This document shows positions 34,863-43,067 of a DNA stretch of 64,000 nucleotides, in pieces (within the stretch, counting starts at the first letter, position 1; every line of letters starts with the position of its first letter). Below the pieces are notes generated by a model, which saw only the letters and a program-made list of their open reading frames with translations, ran no database searches and had not been told where the DNA came from. The position numbers were made by a program, and so were the translations under genes. Origin of the DNA: Clostridiales bacterium UBA1728 (GTDB lineage: Bacteria; Bacillota; Clostridia; Oscillospirales; Oscillospiraceae); assembly GCA_002315975.1 (NCBI GenBank), contig DCIK01000020.1:1-64000 (forward strand). Direction: 5' to 3'.

Positions 34863-34942
34863 CTCGCATCGATCAAGGCGGCAAAGCCGCCGCGATAAAT
34901 GCGAGTGACTTTTCTCGATTGCAAAACGGAGTTTTGCAATCG
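34863..34942. repeat. Family A palindrome (A5) in the dnaE leader, with compensatory core changes
   Basis: The 43-nt core (34863-34905) has ends CTCGCAT and ATGCGAG where other copies have CTCGCGC and GCGCGAG: both sides changed together, so pairing is kept. A perfect 12-bp hairpin CGATTGCAAAAC/GTTTTGCAATCG with GGA loop follows, ending eight bases before the dnaE ribosome binding site. Confidence 0.8.
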
Positions 34943-34964
34943 AAGTAAAAAAGGAGCCGCAGCC

Positions 34965-37900
34965 ATGTCCTTCGTCCATCTCCATGTGCATACCGAATAT
35001 TCCCTGCTGGACGGCGCCTGCCGCATCAGCGATCTGGCGAAGCATTGTGCCGCTCTGGGACAGAAGGCGCTGGCCTGCACCGACCACGGGGTCATGTACG
35101 GTGCAGTGGCCTTCTACCGCGCCTGCAAGGCCGAGGGCGTGAAGCCCATCATCGGCTGCGAGGTCTATGTGGCACCCCGGAGCCGCTTCCAGAAAGAGCA
35201 TGACTCCGACTCCTCCTACTCCCACCTGATCCTGCTGGCGAAAAATGACGAGGGCTACCGGAACCTCTGCTATCTGGTCAGCTGCGGCTTCACCGAGGGC
35301 TTTTACATCAAGCCCCGCATCGACTGGGAGCTGCTGCACGAGCACGCGGCGGGGCTGGTATGCCTCTCCGGCTGCGTGGCGGGCTATATCGCCAATGCCT
35401 GCGTCTACGACCAGTACGACAGGGCGCGCGCCAAGGCGCTGGAGCTGAAGGCGCTCTTCGGCGACGACTTCTATCTGGAAATTCAGGACCACGGCATGGA
35501 GGAGGAGCGCAAGGCAGCCGCCTCCCTCAAGCGCCTGAGCCGGGAAACCGGCATCCCGCTGGTCTGCACCAACGATGCCCACTATGTCCGCCGGGAGGAC
35601 GCCCGCAACCAGGATGTGCTCATGGCCATCCAGATGGGCAAGACCGTGGATCAGGAGGACCGTATGCGCTTTGACAGCTCCGAGCTCTACCTCAAGAGCG
35701 AGGAGGAGATGCTGGAGCTCTTCGCCGATGTGCCCGAAGCCGTCTCCGTCACCGAGGAGATCGCGGAGAAGTGCAATTATGACTTCGAGTTCGGCCACTA
35801 CCACCTGCCGGAGTTCAGACTCCCGGAGGGGGAGAGCGACAGCTGGGCGTATCTTCAGAAGCTCTGCTACGCGGGTCTCAGAAAGCGCTACCCCGAGGGC
35901 GGGGAGCGGGAGGAGAAGCAGCTGCGCTACGAGCTGGACATGATCCACCAGATGGGATTTGTGGACTACTTCCTCATTGTCTGGGACTTCGTGAACTTCG
36001 CCAAGAGCCACGGCATCCCTGTGGGCCCCGGCCGAGGCAGCGCCGCCGGCAGCGTGGTCAGCTACTCGCTGGAGATTACCGACATTGATCCCATCAAATA
36101 TAACCTCTATTTCGAGCGCTTCCTGAACCCGGAGCGGGTCAGTATGCCCGATATCGATATGGACTTCTGCGTCCGCCGCCGGGGCGAGGTCATCGACTAT
36201 GTGAACCGCAAGTACGGCAGCGACCATGTGGCGCAGATTGTCACCTTCGGCACCATGGCCGCCCGCATGGCGGTGCGGGATGTGGGCAGAGCGCTGAACC
36301 TGAGCTATGCCCAGTGCGATGCCGTGGCCAAGCAGATTCCCACAGCCCTCGGCATGACTTTGGAGGAGGCACTGAAGCTCTCCAAGCCCCTCAGGGAGAT
36401 GTACGACAGCGACGACGCGGTGAAGTCCCTCATCGACACCGCCAAGGCGCTGGAGGGTATGCCCCGCCATGCCTCCACCCACGCTGCCGGCGTGGTCATC
36501 ACCCAGCAGCCGGTCTACAGCTATGTGCCGCTGGCGAAAAACGATGAATCCGTGGTCACCCAGTACACCATGACCACGCTGGAGGAGCTGGGCCTCCTCA
36601 AAATGGACTTTTTAGGTCTCCGGAACCTGACGGTGCTGGAGGATGCCGTTCAACTGGTGCGGCGGCACAGGCCGGACTTCCGCATCGAGGATGCCCCCAT
36701 GGACGACCAGCGGGTGTTTCAGATGCTCTCCGAGGGCAAGACCAGCGGCGTGTTCCAGCTGGAGAGCACGGGCATGACCGGCGTGTGTACCGGTCTGCGC
36801 CCCAGGAGCGTGGAGGACATCACCGCCATCATCGCCCTCTACCGTCCCGGCCCCATGGACTCCATCCCCCGCTTTCTGGAGTGGAGCCAGCACCCGGAGA
36901 AGATTCGCTATAAGCATCCTCTGCTCAAGCCCATTCTGGAGGTCACCTACGGCTGCATCGTCTATCAGGAGCAGGTGCAGGCGGTGTTCCGGGAGCTGGC
37001 GGGCTACTCGCTGGGTCAGGCCGATGTGATCCGCCGCGCCATGAGCAAGAAGAAAAAGGCCGTCATCGATGCCGAACGCATTGCCTTCATCCACGGCGAC
37101 CCCAGCCGCCATATTCCCGGCGCGGTCAGCAAGGGCGTGCCGGAGGATGTGGCGGGCAGCATCTACGACGAGATCAACGACTTTGCCAACTACGCCTTCA
37201 ACAAGGCTCACGCCGTGGCCTACGCCTTCGTGGCCTATCGGACGGCGTATATGAAGTGCTACTATCCCCGGGAGTATATGGCGGCGCTGCTCACCAGCGT
37301 ACTGGACAGCTCCGGCAAGGTGGCGGAGTACATCGCCGAGTGCCGGGAGTTGGGCATTGCCGTGCTGCCCCCGGATGTAAATGAGTCCGAGGCCGATTTC
37401 ACGGTGGTGGAGGGCGGCATCCGCTTCGGTCTGGTGGCCATCAAGGGCATAGGCCGGGGCTTCGTGGACGCGCTCATGGCAGAGCGGCAGGAAAACGGCA
37501 GGTTCCGGGAGCTGGGCGAGTTCTGCCGCCGTCTCTACGGCAAGGAGCTGAACCGAAGATGCGTGGAGTCCCTTATCCGCGCCGGTGCCTTCGACTCTCT
37601 GGGCTTTAAGCGCAAGGCGCTGCTGCAGGTGGTGGACACGGTTATCGAGAGCGTCAACCGGGACGGCAGCCGCAATGTGCAGGGGCAGATGGGCCTCTTT
37701 GACAGCTTCGGAGACGAGGACGAGGAGGGCGGCAACGACGCGGTGACCCTGCCCGATGTGCCGGAGTTCACCCGGCAGGAGCTCATGAGCATGGAGCGGG
37801 AGGTCACGGGTCTGTACCTGACCGGGCACCCCATGGACGAGTACCGGGACCTGGCACGGAGCGCCGGCGCTGTGAGCATCGGCGCCATCCTGGCGGACTT

Positions 37901-38435
37901 CGCCGAGGAGGAGCCCACCCGCTTCCACGACGGACAGATCGTCAGCATTGCAGGGGTGGTGGCCTCCAGCAAGACCCGCACCACCAAGAACAACGCCCTC
38001 ATGAGCTATATCAATCTGGAGGATGACAGCGGCACCATGGAGCTCATCGCCTTCCAGCGGGCGCTGGATCAGGGCGGCGGCTATATAAAGGACGCGGCGG
38101 CACTCCTTGTCCGGGGTAAAATCTCCATCCGCGACGAGAAGGAGCCCCAGCTCATGGTGGACAGCATCCGCCCCCTCACGGATCTGAAGGCTCCGGGCAG
38201 CAAGCCCATGATGCCGGATACCAGAAACAAAACCCTCTATGTGCGCCTGAGCAGCCGCGAGAACCCGCTGTTCCGGCGGATTTCCCTGCTGCTGACCATG
38301 TTCCCCGGCGCGGAGAAGCTGGTGCTCTACTTCGCCGATACGGGCAAGCGCATGGCCGCCCAGTGCATCCTCCACGAAGCCCTCCTCGCCGAGCTGCAGG
38401 AGCTCTGCGGAGACGAAAACGTGGTACTGAAATAA
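34965..38435 (+). CDS. dnaE: DNA polymerase III alpha subunit, DnaE type
   Basis: This 1156-residue replicative polymerase has the DnaE1-like layout: PHP domain (HLHVHTEYSLLDG at the start), palm with the PDIDMDFCVRRRGEVI catalytic aspartates near 400, fingers, helix-hairpin-helix and a C-terminal OB domain (IVSIAGVVASSKTRTTKNN near 1005). No 3'-5' exonuclease insertion is present. Firmicutes usually also have PolC, which is not in this window. The start at 34965 follows AAAGGAG; a longer frame from 34899 would begin inside the A5 hairpin. It has its own promoter. Confidence 0.97.
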   Translation: MSFVHLHVHTEYSLLDGACRISDLAKHCAALGQKALACTDHGVMYGAVAFYRACKAEGVKPIIGCEVYVAPRSRFQKEHDSDSSYSHLILLAKNDEGYRNLCYLVSCGFTEGFYIKPRIDWELLHEHAAGLVCLSGCVAGYIANACVYDQYDRARAKALELKALFGDDFYLEIQDHGMEEERKAAASLKRLSRETGIPLVCTNDAHYVRREDARNQDVLMAIQMGKTVDQEDRMRFDSSELYLKSEEEMLELFADVPEAVSVTEEIAEKCNYDFEFGHYHLPEFRLPEGESDSWAYLQKLCYAGLRKRYPEGGEREEKQLRYELDMIHQMGFVDYFLIVWDFVNFAKSHGIPVGPGRGSAAGSVVSYSLEITDIDPIKYNLYFERFLNPERVSMPDIDMDFCVRRRGEVIDYVNRKYGSDHVAQIVTFGTMAARMAVRDVGRALNLSYAQCDAVAKQIPTALGMTLEEALKLSKPLREMYDSDDAVKSLIDTAKALEGMPRHASTHAAGVVITQQPVYSYVPLAKNDESVVTQYTMTTLEELGLLKMDFLGLRNLTVLEDAVQLVRRHRPDFRIEDAPMDDQRVFQMLSEGKTSGVFQLESTGMTGVCTGLRPRSVEDITAIIALYRPGPMDSIPRFLEWSQHPEKIRYKHPLLKPILEVTYGCIVYQEQVQAVFRELAGYSLGQADVIRRAMSKKKKAVIDAERIAFIHGDPSRHIPGAVSKGVPEDVAGSIYDEINDFANYAFNKAHAVAYAFVAYRTAYMKCYYPREYMAALLTSVLDSSGKVAEYIAECRELGIAVLPPDVNESEADFTVVEGGIRFGLVAIKGIGRGFVDALMAERQENGRFRELGEFCRRLYGKELNRRCVESLIRAGAFDSLGFKRKALLQVVDTVIESVNRDGSRNVQGQMGLFDSFGDEDEEGGNDAVTLPDVPEFTRQELMSMEREVTGLYLTGHPMDEYRDLARSAGAVSIGAILADFAEEEPTRFHDGQIVSIAGVVASSKTRTTKNNALMSYINLEDDSGTMELIAFQRALDQGGGYIKDAAALLVRGKISIRDEKEPQLMVDSIRPLTDLKAPGSKPMMPDTRNKTLYVRLSSRENPLFRRISLLLTMFPGAEKLVLYFADTGKRMAAQCILHEALLAELQELCGDENVVLK

Positions 38436-38440
38436 GTTCC

Positions 38441-38501
38441 TGATAAACGGGGACGGTTCTCAATTCTCACTATGAGAATTGAGAACCGTCCCCAATTATC
38501 A
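38441..38501. repeat. Family B palindrome (B2)
   Basis: A perfect 21-bp stem containing GGGGACGGTTCTCAATTCTC with a three-base CTA loop lies five bases after the dnaE stop. TGATAA/TTATCA extend it. It separates the convergent dnaE and malQ genes and may serve as a bidirectional block, although it has no T run. Confidence 0.85.
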
Positions 38502-38503
38502 TT

Positions 38504-39982
38504 TTATCTTCCGTACATCACGCACAGTCTCTTCAGCTTTGCGGCCAGCGCTGCACCGGCTTCGCCGGGGAGCAGACGCCAGCGCCAGTTGCCGAGGGTG
38601 GTACCGGGCTCATTCATGCGAGAGTCCTTCCCCAGCTCCAGCGCGTCCTGCATCTGGAAGATGAAGAGTGAGGCCACACTGCAAAGTCCTGCACGCAGCA
38701 GCGGCCAGAGCAGCGGTGCGTCTGTCTCCAGCCCCAGATACTCCCGGGCAAAATCCAGCTCGGCGGGATCGCCCTCCTCCAGCCACTGGGCAAGGGGGGC
38801 GTTGTCATGGGTGCCGGCGTAGCACACGCAATGTGCATCGTAGCTGTGGGGCAGGTAGGGCGAGGGCTCATCGGGAGAGAAGGCGAACTCCAGCACCTTC
38901 ATGCCCGGAAAGCCGGAGCTCTCCAGCAGCTCCTCCACGGCAGGGGTGGTGATGCCCAGATCCTCGGCGATGATGGGGGTATCGTAAAACCAGCTGCCCA
39001 GCGTTCCCACCAGCGCCATGCCGGGACCCCTGACCCACGCGCCGGCCTTGGCGGTCTTCTCCCCGGCAGGCACGCTCCAGTAGCTCTCAAAGCCCCGGAA
39101 GTGGTCGATACGCAGGATGTCGCAGAGCCTTGATGCGCCGCCGAAGCGGCGAATCCACCAGTTGTAGCCGTCGGCAGCCATGGCCTCGTAATCGTAGAGG
39201 GGGTTGCCCCAGAGCTGACCGTCCTCGGAGAAATAGTCGGGGGGCACACCGGCCACGGCGGTGGGACGAGCCTCCTCGTCCATCTGAAAGAGGGAGGGCT
39301 GTGCCCACACATCGGCGCTGTCCAGCGCCACATAGATGGGCAGATCGCCGATGAGCTGTATGCCCTTTTCGCGCACATAGGCGCGGAAGCACTCATACTC
39401 CCGGAAAAACTCGTACTGCACAAAGGTGAAAAGCCGGATGTCCCCGGCAAGCTCCTGCCGATAGACCTCCAGCACAGCCTCCTCCCGGAGCCTTGCGCCC
39501 TCGTCGCTCCATTGCTGCCAGCTCACCATGTCGAAGTGCCGCTTGAGAGCCATGAAAAGGGCGTAGTCCGGCAGCCAGTCCCGGTTTTCCTCCTCGAAGG
39601 CGGAGATTTCCCCGCTGTACAGGCTCCATGCTCGGGGGGCGCAGAGCTCCAGCATCCGCCAGCGCTCCTTGTAGAGCTGCCCATAGTCCACGTAGCGGGC
39701 ATCCCCGCCGAAGTCGAAGCCCCGCAGCTCCTCAGGCGTCAACAGACGGCGGCGCAGCAGCTCCTCAGGGTCGATATAGTAAGGATTCCCCGCAAAGGTG
39801 GAGAAGGGGGAGTAGGGGCTGTCGCCGTAGCCGGTGGGACCCAGCGGCAGCAGCTGCCAGTAGCTCTGTCCGGCAGCAGAGAGAAAGTCGGCGAAGTCCC
39901 GGGCACAGCGGCCCAGATTACCGATGCCGTAGGGAGAGGGCAGGGCGGAGATGGGCAGCAGGATACCGCTGCCGCGCTTCAT
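38504..39982 (-). CDS. malQ: 4-alpha-glucanotransferase (amylomaltase)
   Basis: A 492-residue GH77 amylomaltase that transfers maltooligosaccharide units in glycogen or maltodextrin use. GSGILLPISALPSPYGIGNL at the start, DLPIYVALDSADVW, the catalytic RIDHFRGFESYW and IAEDLG are family motifs. The start at 39982 forms an ATGA overlap with the stop of the upstream sugar-binding lipoprotein gene, so the two are coupled; an in-frame ATG at 39994 is the alternative. Confidence 0.95.
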   Translation of the reverse strand: MKRGSGILLPISALPSPYGIGNLGRCARDFADFLSAAGQSYWQLLPLGPTGYGDSPYSPFSTFAGNPYYIDPEELLRRRLLTPEELRGFDFGGDARYVDYGQLYKERWRMLELCAPRAWSLYSGEISAFEEENRDWLPDYALFMALKRHFDMVSWQQWSDEGARLREEAVLEVYRQELAGDIRLFTFVQYEFFREYECFRAYVREKGIQLIGDLPIYVALDSADVWAQPSLFQMDEEARPTAVAGVPPDYFSEDGQLWGNPLYDYEAMAADGYNWWIRRFGGASRLCDILRIDHFRGFESYWSVPAGEKTAKAGAWVRGPGMALVGTLGSWFYDTPIIAEDLGITTPAVEELLESSGFPGMKVLEFAFSPDEPSPYLPHSYDAHCVCYAGTHDNAPLAQWLEEGDPAELDFAREYLGLETDAPLLWPLLRAGLCSVASLFIFQMQDALELGKDSRMNEPGTTLGNWRWRLLPGEAGAALAAKLKRLCVMYGR

Positions 39983-41250
39983 TTTCCGTTCCATATATCC
40001 ACCAGCGCCCAGACCATGACCTGCCAGCGCCAGACCACATTGTCGGGCGTGATGATGTGAATCTCCGTGAGGAACTTCCCGTTCCAGGCACTCAGATCGG
40101 GAACCTGCCGGTGGAGCCAGGGCACGGCGCTGCGTCCGGCGGCGTCATACGCGGCGTTCTTCGCCAGCATGGGGTTGGCGCAGCTGAAGCCCTCGTAGGG
40201 CAGACCCTCGTACATCCCCGAGAGGATCGCTACGGCCTCGCTGTCGGAGAGACACCAGTAGAGGAAGTCCTCGGCGGCGTGCTGCCCGGCGGTATCGGCG
40301 GCGCAGATGGCGGCGTAGAGGGTAGCGTCAGTCACAAAGCCCTGCTCATCGTCCCTGGGCAGGAACATCCACGCGGGAATGTAGTCCAGCTTGCTCAGGT
40401 CCATGCCCTTGGCGGACAGGGTGTCCAGCTCCCGACTGTCGATGAGGCAGAAGAGGGTGCTGCCCTCGGCGAATACGGAGAGTGCCTCGTCGGTGGTGAC
40501 GGTGTTCACATCCTTGCCGGTTTTGGTGCCGAAGTCCAGCATTACGGTGAAGAGGTCCTTGTAGTGGGAGTCTCTGTAGTCACCCACATATTTGCCGGTG
40601 AAGCTGCCGCTCTCCTGCAGCTCGGCGTAGATGGGCTGGTCCAGAAGATAGAGACTCAGCTTGTCAAAGCCCTCCTCTGCAAGCGCCATAGGTGCCCAGC
40701 CGGAGAAGCCCAGCTCCTCCTTGCGGTCGTTGACGGAGGTGGAGAAGCGGCGGATGGCCTTAAAGCCGTCCAGCGTGTCCATGCTGTAGCCGGCCTTTTC
40801 CAGCAGCTCGGTGTTCACCGCAATGCCCACGGAGGCCAGCTCCAGCGGCAGACCCAGAATGCTGCCCTCACTATTGCGATAGGCGTAGGAGGCCACGCTG
40901 AGCCGGGACGCGGCAGCGGTCTCGTCCAGCGCCATGGCGCGTTCGGCGAGACTGACCATGCTCTCGTAGTCCACGCAGAGCAGGGTGGCGCCGTCCATGC
41001 TCTCGCTGAGACTTACGCGGATGCCGCTGCGCTCGGCATACAGCTCGGCCAGGGCGCTCCAGCCCTCGCGCCCTTCGGCGGCGTAGATGCTCACGCTGCC
41101 CTCGGCGGCGGCATCGGCAGCCTTGGCCTCGGCCATGGGCTGGGGGGTGGCCTCCGCCGCGGGAGTCTCGGTCACTTCGGCGTCCCTGCCGCAGCCAATA
41201 AGACCGCAGAACAGGCTCAGAGCCAGAAAAATCGCAAAAAATCGTTTCAT
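39979..41250 (-). CDS. Extracellular solute-binding lipoprotein, family 1 (sugar type)
   Basis: A 423-residue binding protein. The signal peptide ends in a lipobox LIGC followed by an Ala/Glu/Pro-rich linker, then a bilobal family 1 fold with blocks such as GILGLPLELASVGIAVNTEL. Coupling to malQ suggests a maltooligosaccharide or other alpha-glucan ligand; this is inference. No permeases are adjacent. The ATG at 41250 is preferred because the GGAG site abuts the earlier ATG at 41262 too closely to serve it. Confidence 0.82.
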   Translation of the reverse strand: MKRFFAIFLALSLFCGLIGCGRDAEVTETPAAEATPQPMAEAKAADAAAEGSVSIYAAEGREGWSALAELYAERSGIRVSLSESMDGATLLCVDYESMVSLAERAMALDETAAASRLSVASYAYRNSEGSILGLPLELASVGIAVNTELLEKAGYSMDTLDGFKAIRRFSTSVNDRKEELGFSGWAPMALAEEGFDKLSLYLLDQPIYAELQESGSFTGKYVGDYRDSHYKDLFTVMLDFGTKTGKDVNTVTTDEALSVFAEGSTLFCLIDSRELDTLSAKGMDLSKLDYIPAWMFLPRDDEQGFVTDATLYAAICAADTAGQHAAEDFLYWCLSDSEAVAILSGMYEGLPYEGFSCANPMLAKNAAYDAAGRSAVPWLHRQVPDLSAWNGKFLTEIHIITPDNVVWRWQVMVWALVDIWNGK

Positions 41251-41284
41251 AAAAGAAGTCATCTCCGGAAATAATATCCCATAT

Positions 41285-41313
41285 ATTTAATAATATTTCC
41301 CCCGGAAAGTCAA
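41285..41313 (-). promoter_or_regulatory. Possible promoter of the binding protein-malQ operon
   Basis: Minus-strand TTGACT and TTAAAT with a 17-base spacer. The surrounding sequence is AT-rich, so the -10 assignment is uncertain. Confidence 0.4.
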
Positions 41314-41327
41314 GGAACAATCCAAAA

Positions 41328-41395
41328 TGACACATTTGGGGACGGTTCTCAAAAGCACCAAATGACACAAATGAGAACCGTCCCCAATTGTGTCA
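41328..41395. repeat. Family B inverted repeat (B3)
   Basis: 24-base arms containing TTGGGGACGGTTCTCA pair with one mismatch across a 20-base loop that itself repeats AATGACACAAA-like sequence. It lies between the divergent malQ operon and spoIVB. Confidence 0.8.
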
Positions 41396-41428
41396 CTATT
41401 ATTTCCCATAACAGGTTTTCTTTTTCTC

Positions 41429-41457
41429 GTTTACTCCCGCCTCTGCGACTCATACTG
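41429..41457 (+). promoter_or_regulatory. Candidate forespore sigma-G type promoter of spoIVB
   Basis: GTTTA and CATACTG with a 17-base spacer resemble the sigma-G consensus (GHATR, then CATWHTA). In Bacillus subtilis spoIVB is read by forespore sigma factors, so the match fits known regulation. A sigma-A reading of the same bases has poor spacing. Confidence 0.45.
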
Positions 41458-41489
41458 AAAAAGCGCGAAAGCGGAGGAGGGATGAAAAA

Positions 41490-42482
41490 ATGAGAAAGCA
41501 ATTGGTTGTGGGCTGCCTCTGTGCATTGCTGCTGCGGGCGCTGACACCGTCAGCGCTGGCGCTGGGGCCGGGAGACGTGCTCACGGGTGTGGGACAGGTA
41601 GTGGCTATTGAGCTGGAGACCGACGGGGTCATCGTGGCGGGCTTTGCCCCGGTAGATACCGAAAACGGCAGCGTCAGTCCCGCGGCGGCGGCAGGGCTGC
41701 AGCCGGGAGACCAGATCGTGGCTCTCAACGGCGCGGAGGTTCACGATGATGAGAGTCTGCTCTCGGCGCTCTCCGAGAGCGAGGGCAGCGTTACGCTCTC
41801 CATTGAGCGTTCCGGCAGCGAGAGTATGGTCAGTCTGACCCCTGCGCTGGGCAGAGACGGCAGAATGTATCTGGGTCTGTGGCTCCGCGACGGCATCAGC
41901 GGCATCGGCACTGTGACCTTTCAGGACCCCGAAACCGGCGTGTACGGCGCTCTGGGCCACGGAGTGGGCACAGAGAGCAGCGAAGCCCTCACCCCCATAC
42001 GAGGGGGTGCCATCGGCGAGGCGGGCGTAGAGAGCGTCGTACCGGGTCAGAACGGCGCCACCGGCGAGCTGGTGGGAATGCCCGCCGGCGAGCTCATGGG
42101 CGATGTGCGGCAGAATACCCCGCTGGGCATCTTCGGCGTGGCGGAGAGCATGGAGGGGGAGCGCTACTGCGTGGCCGCCGAAAGCGAGATCACACTGGGC
42201 GCGGCGGAGATTCTCTGCACCGTGGAGGGGAACACACCCCAACGCTACAGCGTGGACATTACCCGCATCGCCTGCGGCGGCGAGGGGCGCTCGCTGAGTC
42301 TGAAGGTGACCGATGAGACGCTGCTGGCAAAAACCGGCGGCATCGTGCAGGGCATGAGCGGCAGTCCCATTCTGCAAAACGGCAAAATTGTGGGTGCCGT
42401 TACCCATGTGCTGGTGGAGGACCCGAAGCGCGGCTACGGCATTACGCTGGAGAGTATGCTCAAAGCCTGCGACGCGGCGTAA
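41490..42482 (+). CDS. spoIVB: SpoIVB-like stage IV sporulation serine peptidase (S55)
   Basis: This 330-residue secreted protease signals from forespore to mother cell by triggering pro-sigma-K processing. It has a signal peptide or anchor at the start, a PDZ domain (about 50-115, AAAAGLQPGDQIVALNG) and the S55 domain, with the catalytic His in YGALGHGVG and Ser in VQGMSGSPIL. The length is shorter than the ~425 of Bacillus SpoIVB. The start has GGAGGAGGG upstream. It suggests the organism forms, or its ancestors formed, endospores. A hairpin follows the stop. Confidence 0.9.
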   Translation: MRKQLVVGCLCALLLRALTPSALALGPGDVLTGVGQVVAIELETDGVIVAGFAPVDTENGSVSPAAAAGLQPGDQIVALNGAEVHDDESLLSALSESEGSVTLSIERSGSESMVSLTPALGRDGRMYLGLWLRDGISGIGTVTFQDPETGVYGALGHGVGTESSEALTPIRGGAIGEAGVESVVPGQNGATGELVGMPAGELMGDVRQNTPLGIFGVAESMEGERYCVAAESEITLGAAEILCTVEGNTPQRYSVDITRIACGGEGRSLSLKVTDETLLAKTGGIVQGMSGSPILQNGKIVGAVTHVLVEDPKRGYGITLESMLKACDAA

Positions 42483-42496
42483 AAATTTCAGCTTTT

Positions 42497-42523
42497 GGGG
42501 GAAAGAATTTTTCACTTTCCCCC
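42497..42523 (+). terminator. Possible terminator after spoIVB
   Basis: GGGGGAAA and TTTCCCCC pair across an 11-base loop 14 bases after the stop. A T-rich stretch follows only after nine more bases, so efficiency is uncertain. Confidence 0.5.
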
Positions 42524-42532
42524 TCAGGGGAC

Positions 42533-42560
42533 TTGTTTTATTTGAAATTAATGTTATAAT
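42533..42560 (+). promoter_or_regulatory. Promoter of the STAS-domain gene
   Basis: TTGTTT and a perfect TATAAT separated by 16 bases, 36 bases before the start codon. Confidence 0.65.
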
Positions 42561-42596
42561 AAGAAAAAATCGAAAGATACTCGGAGGAACTTACAT

Positions 42597-42896
42597 ATGC
42601 TGAATATTTCCAAGAAGTCCGACAACGGCATCGTGACCATGGCTCTCGAAGGCCGTCTGGATACCACCACCGCTCCCCAGCTGGAAGCTGAGCTGAAGGA
42701 AGCCCTCTCCGATGCCACCGGCATCTGCTTCGACTTCGAAAAGCTCGAGTACATCTCCTCTGCCGGCCTGCGCGTGCTCCTGGCCGTACACAAGCAGATG
42801 AAGGCCAAGGGCGGCATGGAGCTCTGCCATGTGAACGAGGCCATCATGGAAGTGTTTGATGTGACCGGCTTCACCGACTTCCTGACCATCAAGTAA
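42597..42896 (+). CDS. STAS-domain anti-sigma factor antagonist
   Basis: A 99-residue single STAS domain of the SpoIIAA/RsbV group. FDFEKLEYISSAGLRVLL contains the conserved serine pair, the likely phosphorylation site by a partner anti-sigma kinase. The kinase and sigma factor genes are not nearby, so its circuit is unknown; sporulation spoIIAA normally sits in a spoIIAA-AB-sigF operon. GGAGG precedes the ATG. It has its own promoter and is followed by a family A-like element. Confidence 0.87.
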   Translation: MLNISKKSDNGIVTMALEGRLDTTTAPQLEAELKEALSDATGICFDFEKLEYISSAGLRVLLAVHKQMKAKGGMELCHVNEAIMEVFDVTGFTDFLTIK

Positions 42897-42900
42897 GTTC

Positions 42901-43062
42901 GATTCGGATGCTTCGCATCCAAATCGAGAAGAGTTGCGGCTTCTTCGCGCACTCGCTACGCTTTCCACACTCATACGCCGAGAAGTATTTTTGCGGGGGC
43001 AGAGCTCCCGCAAAAATTTTTTTATTTTTTTGCCGTCTGCGGACGGCAAACTCTGCGAGGCA
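42901..43062. repeat. Diverged family A-like composite palindrome (A6)
   Basis: The ends match family A: a GATTCGGATGC/GCATCCAAATC hairpin on the left, and a TTTTTGCGGG/CCCGCAAAAA hairpin, a TTGCCGTC/GACGGCAA hairpin and the tail CTCTGCGAGGC on the right. The centre lacks the 43-nt core. It fills the gap before nrdG. Confidence 0.6.
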
Positions 43063-43067
43063 TCTTT

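Noticed and set aside
34899..34964. Upstream start for dnaE
   Set aside because: The extra 22 residues are encoded by the family A hairpin, and AAAGGAG correctly positions the ATG at 34965.
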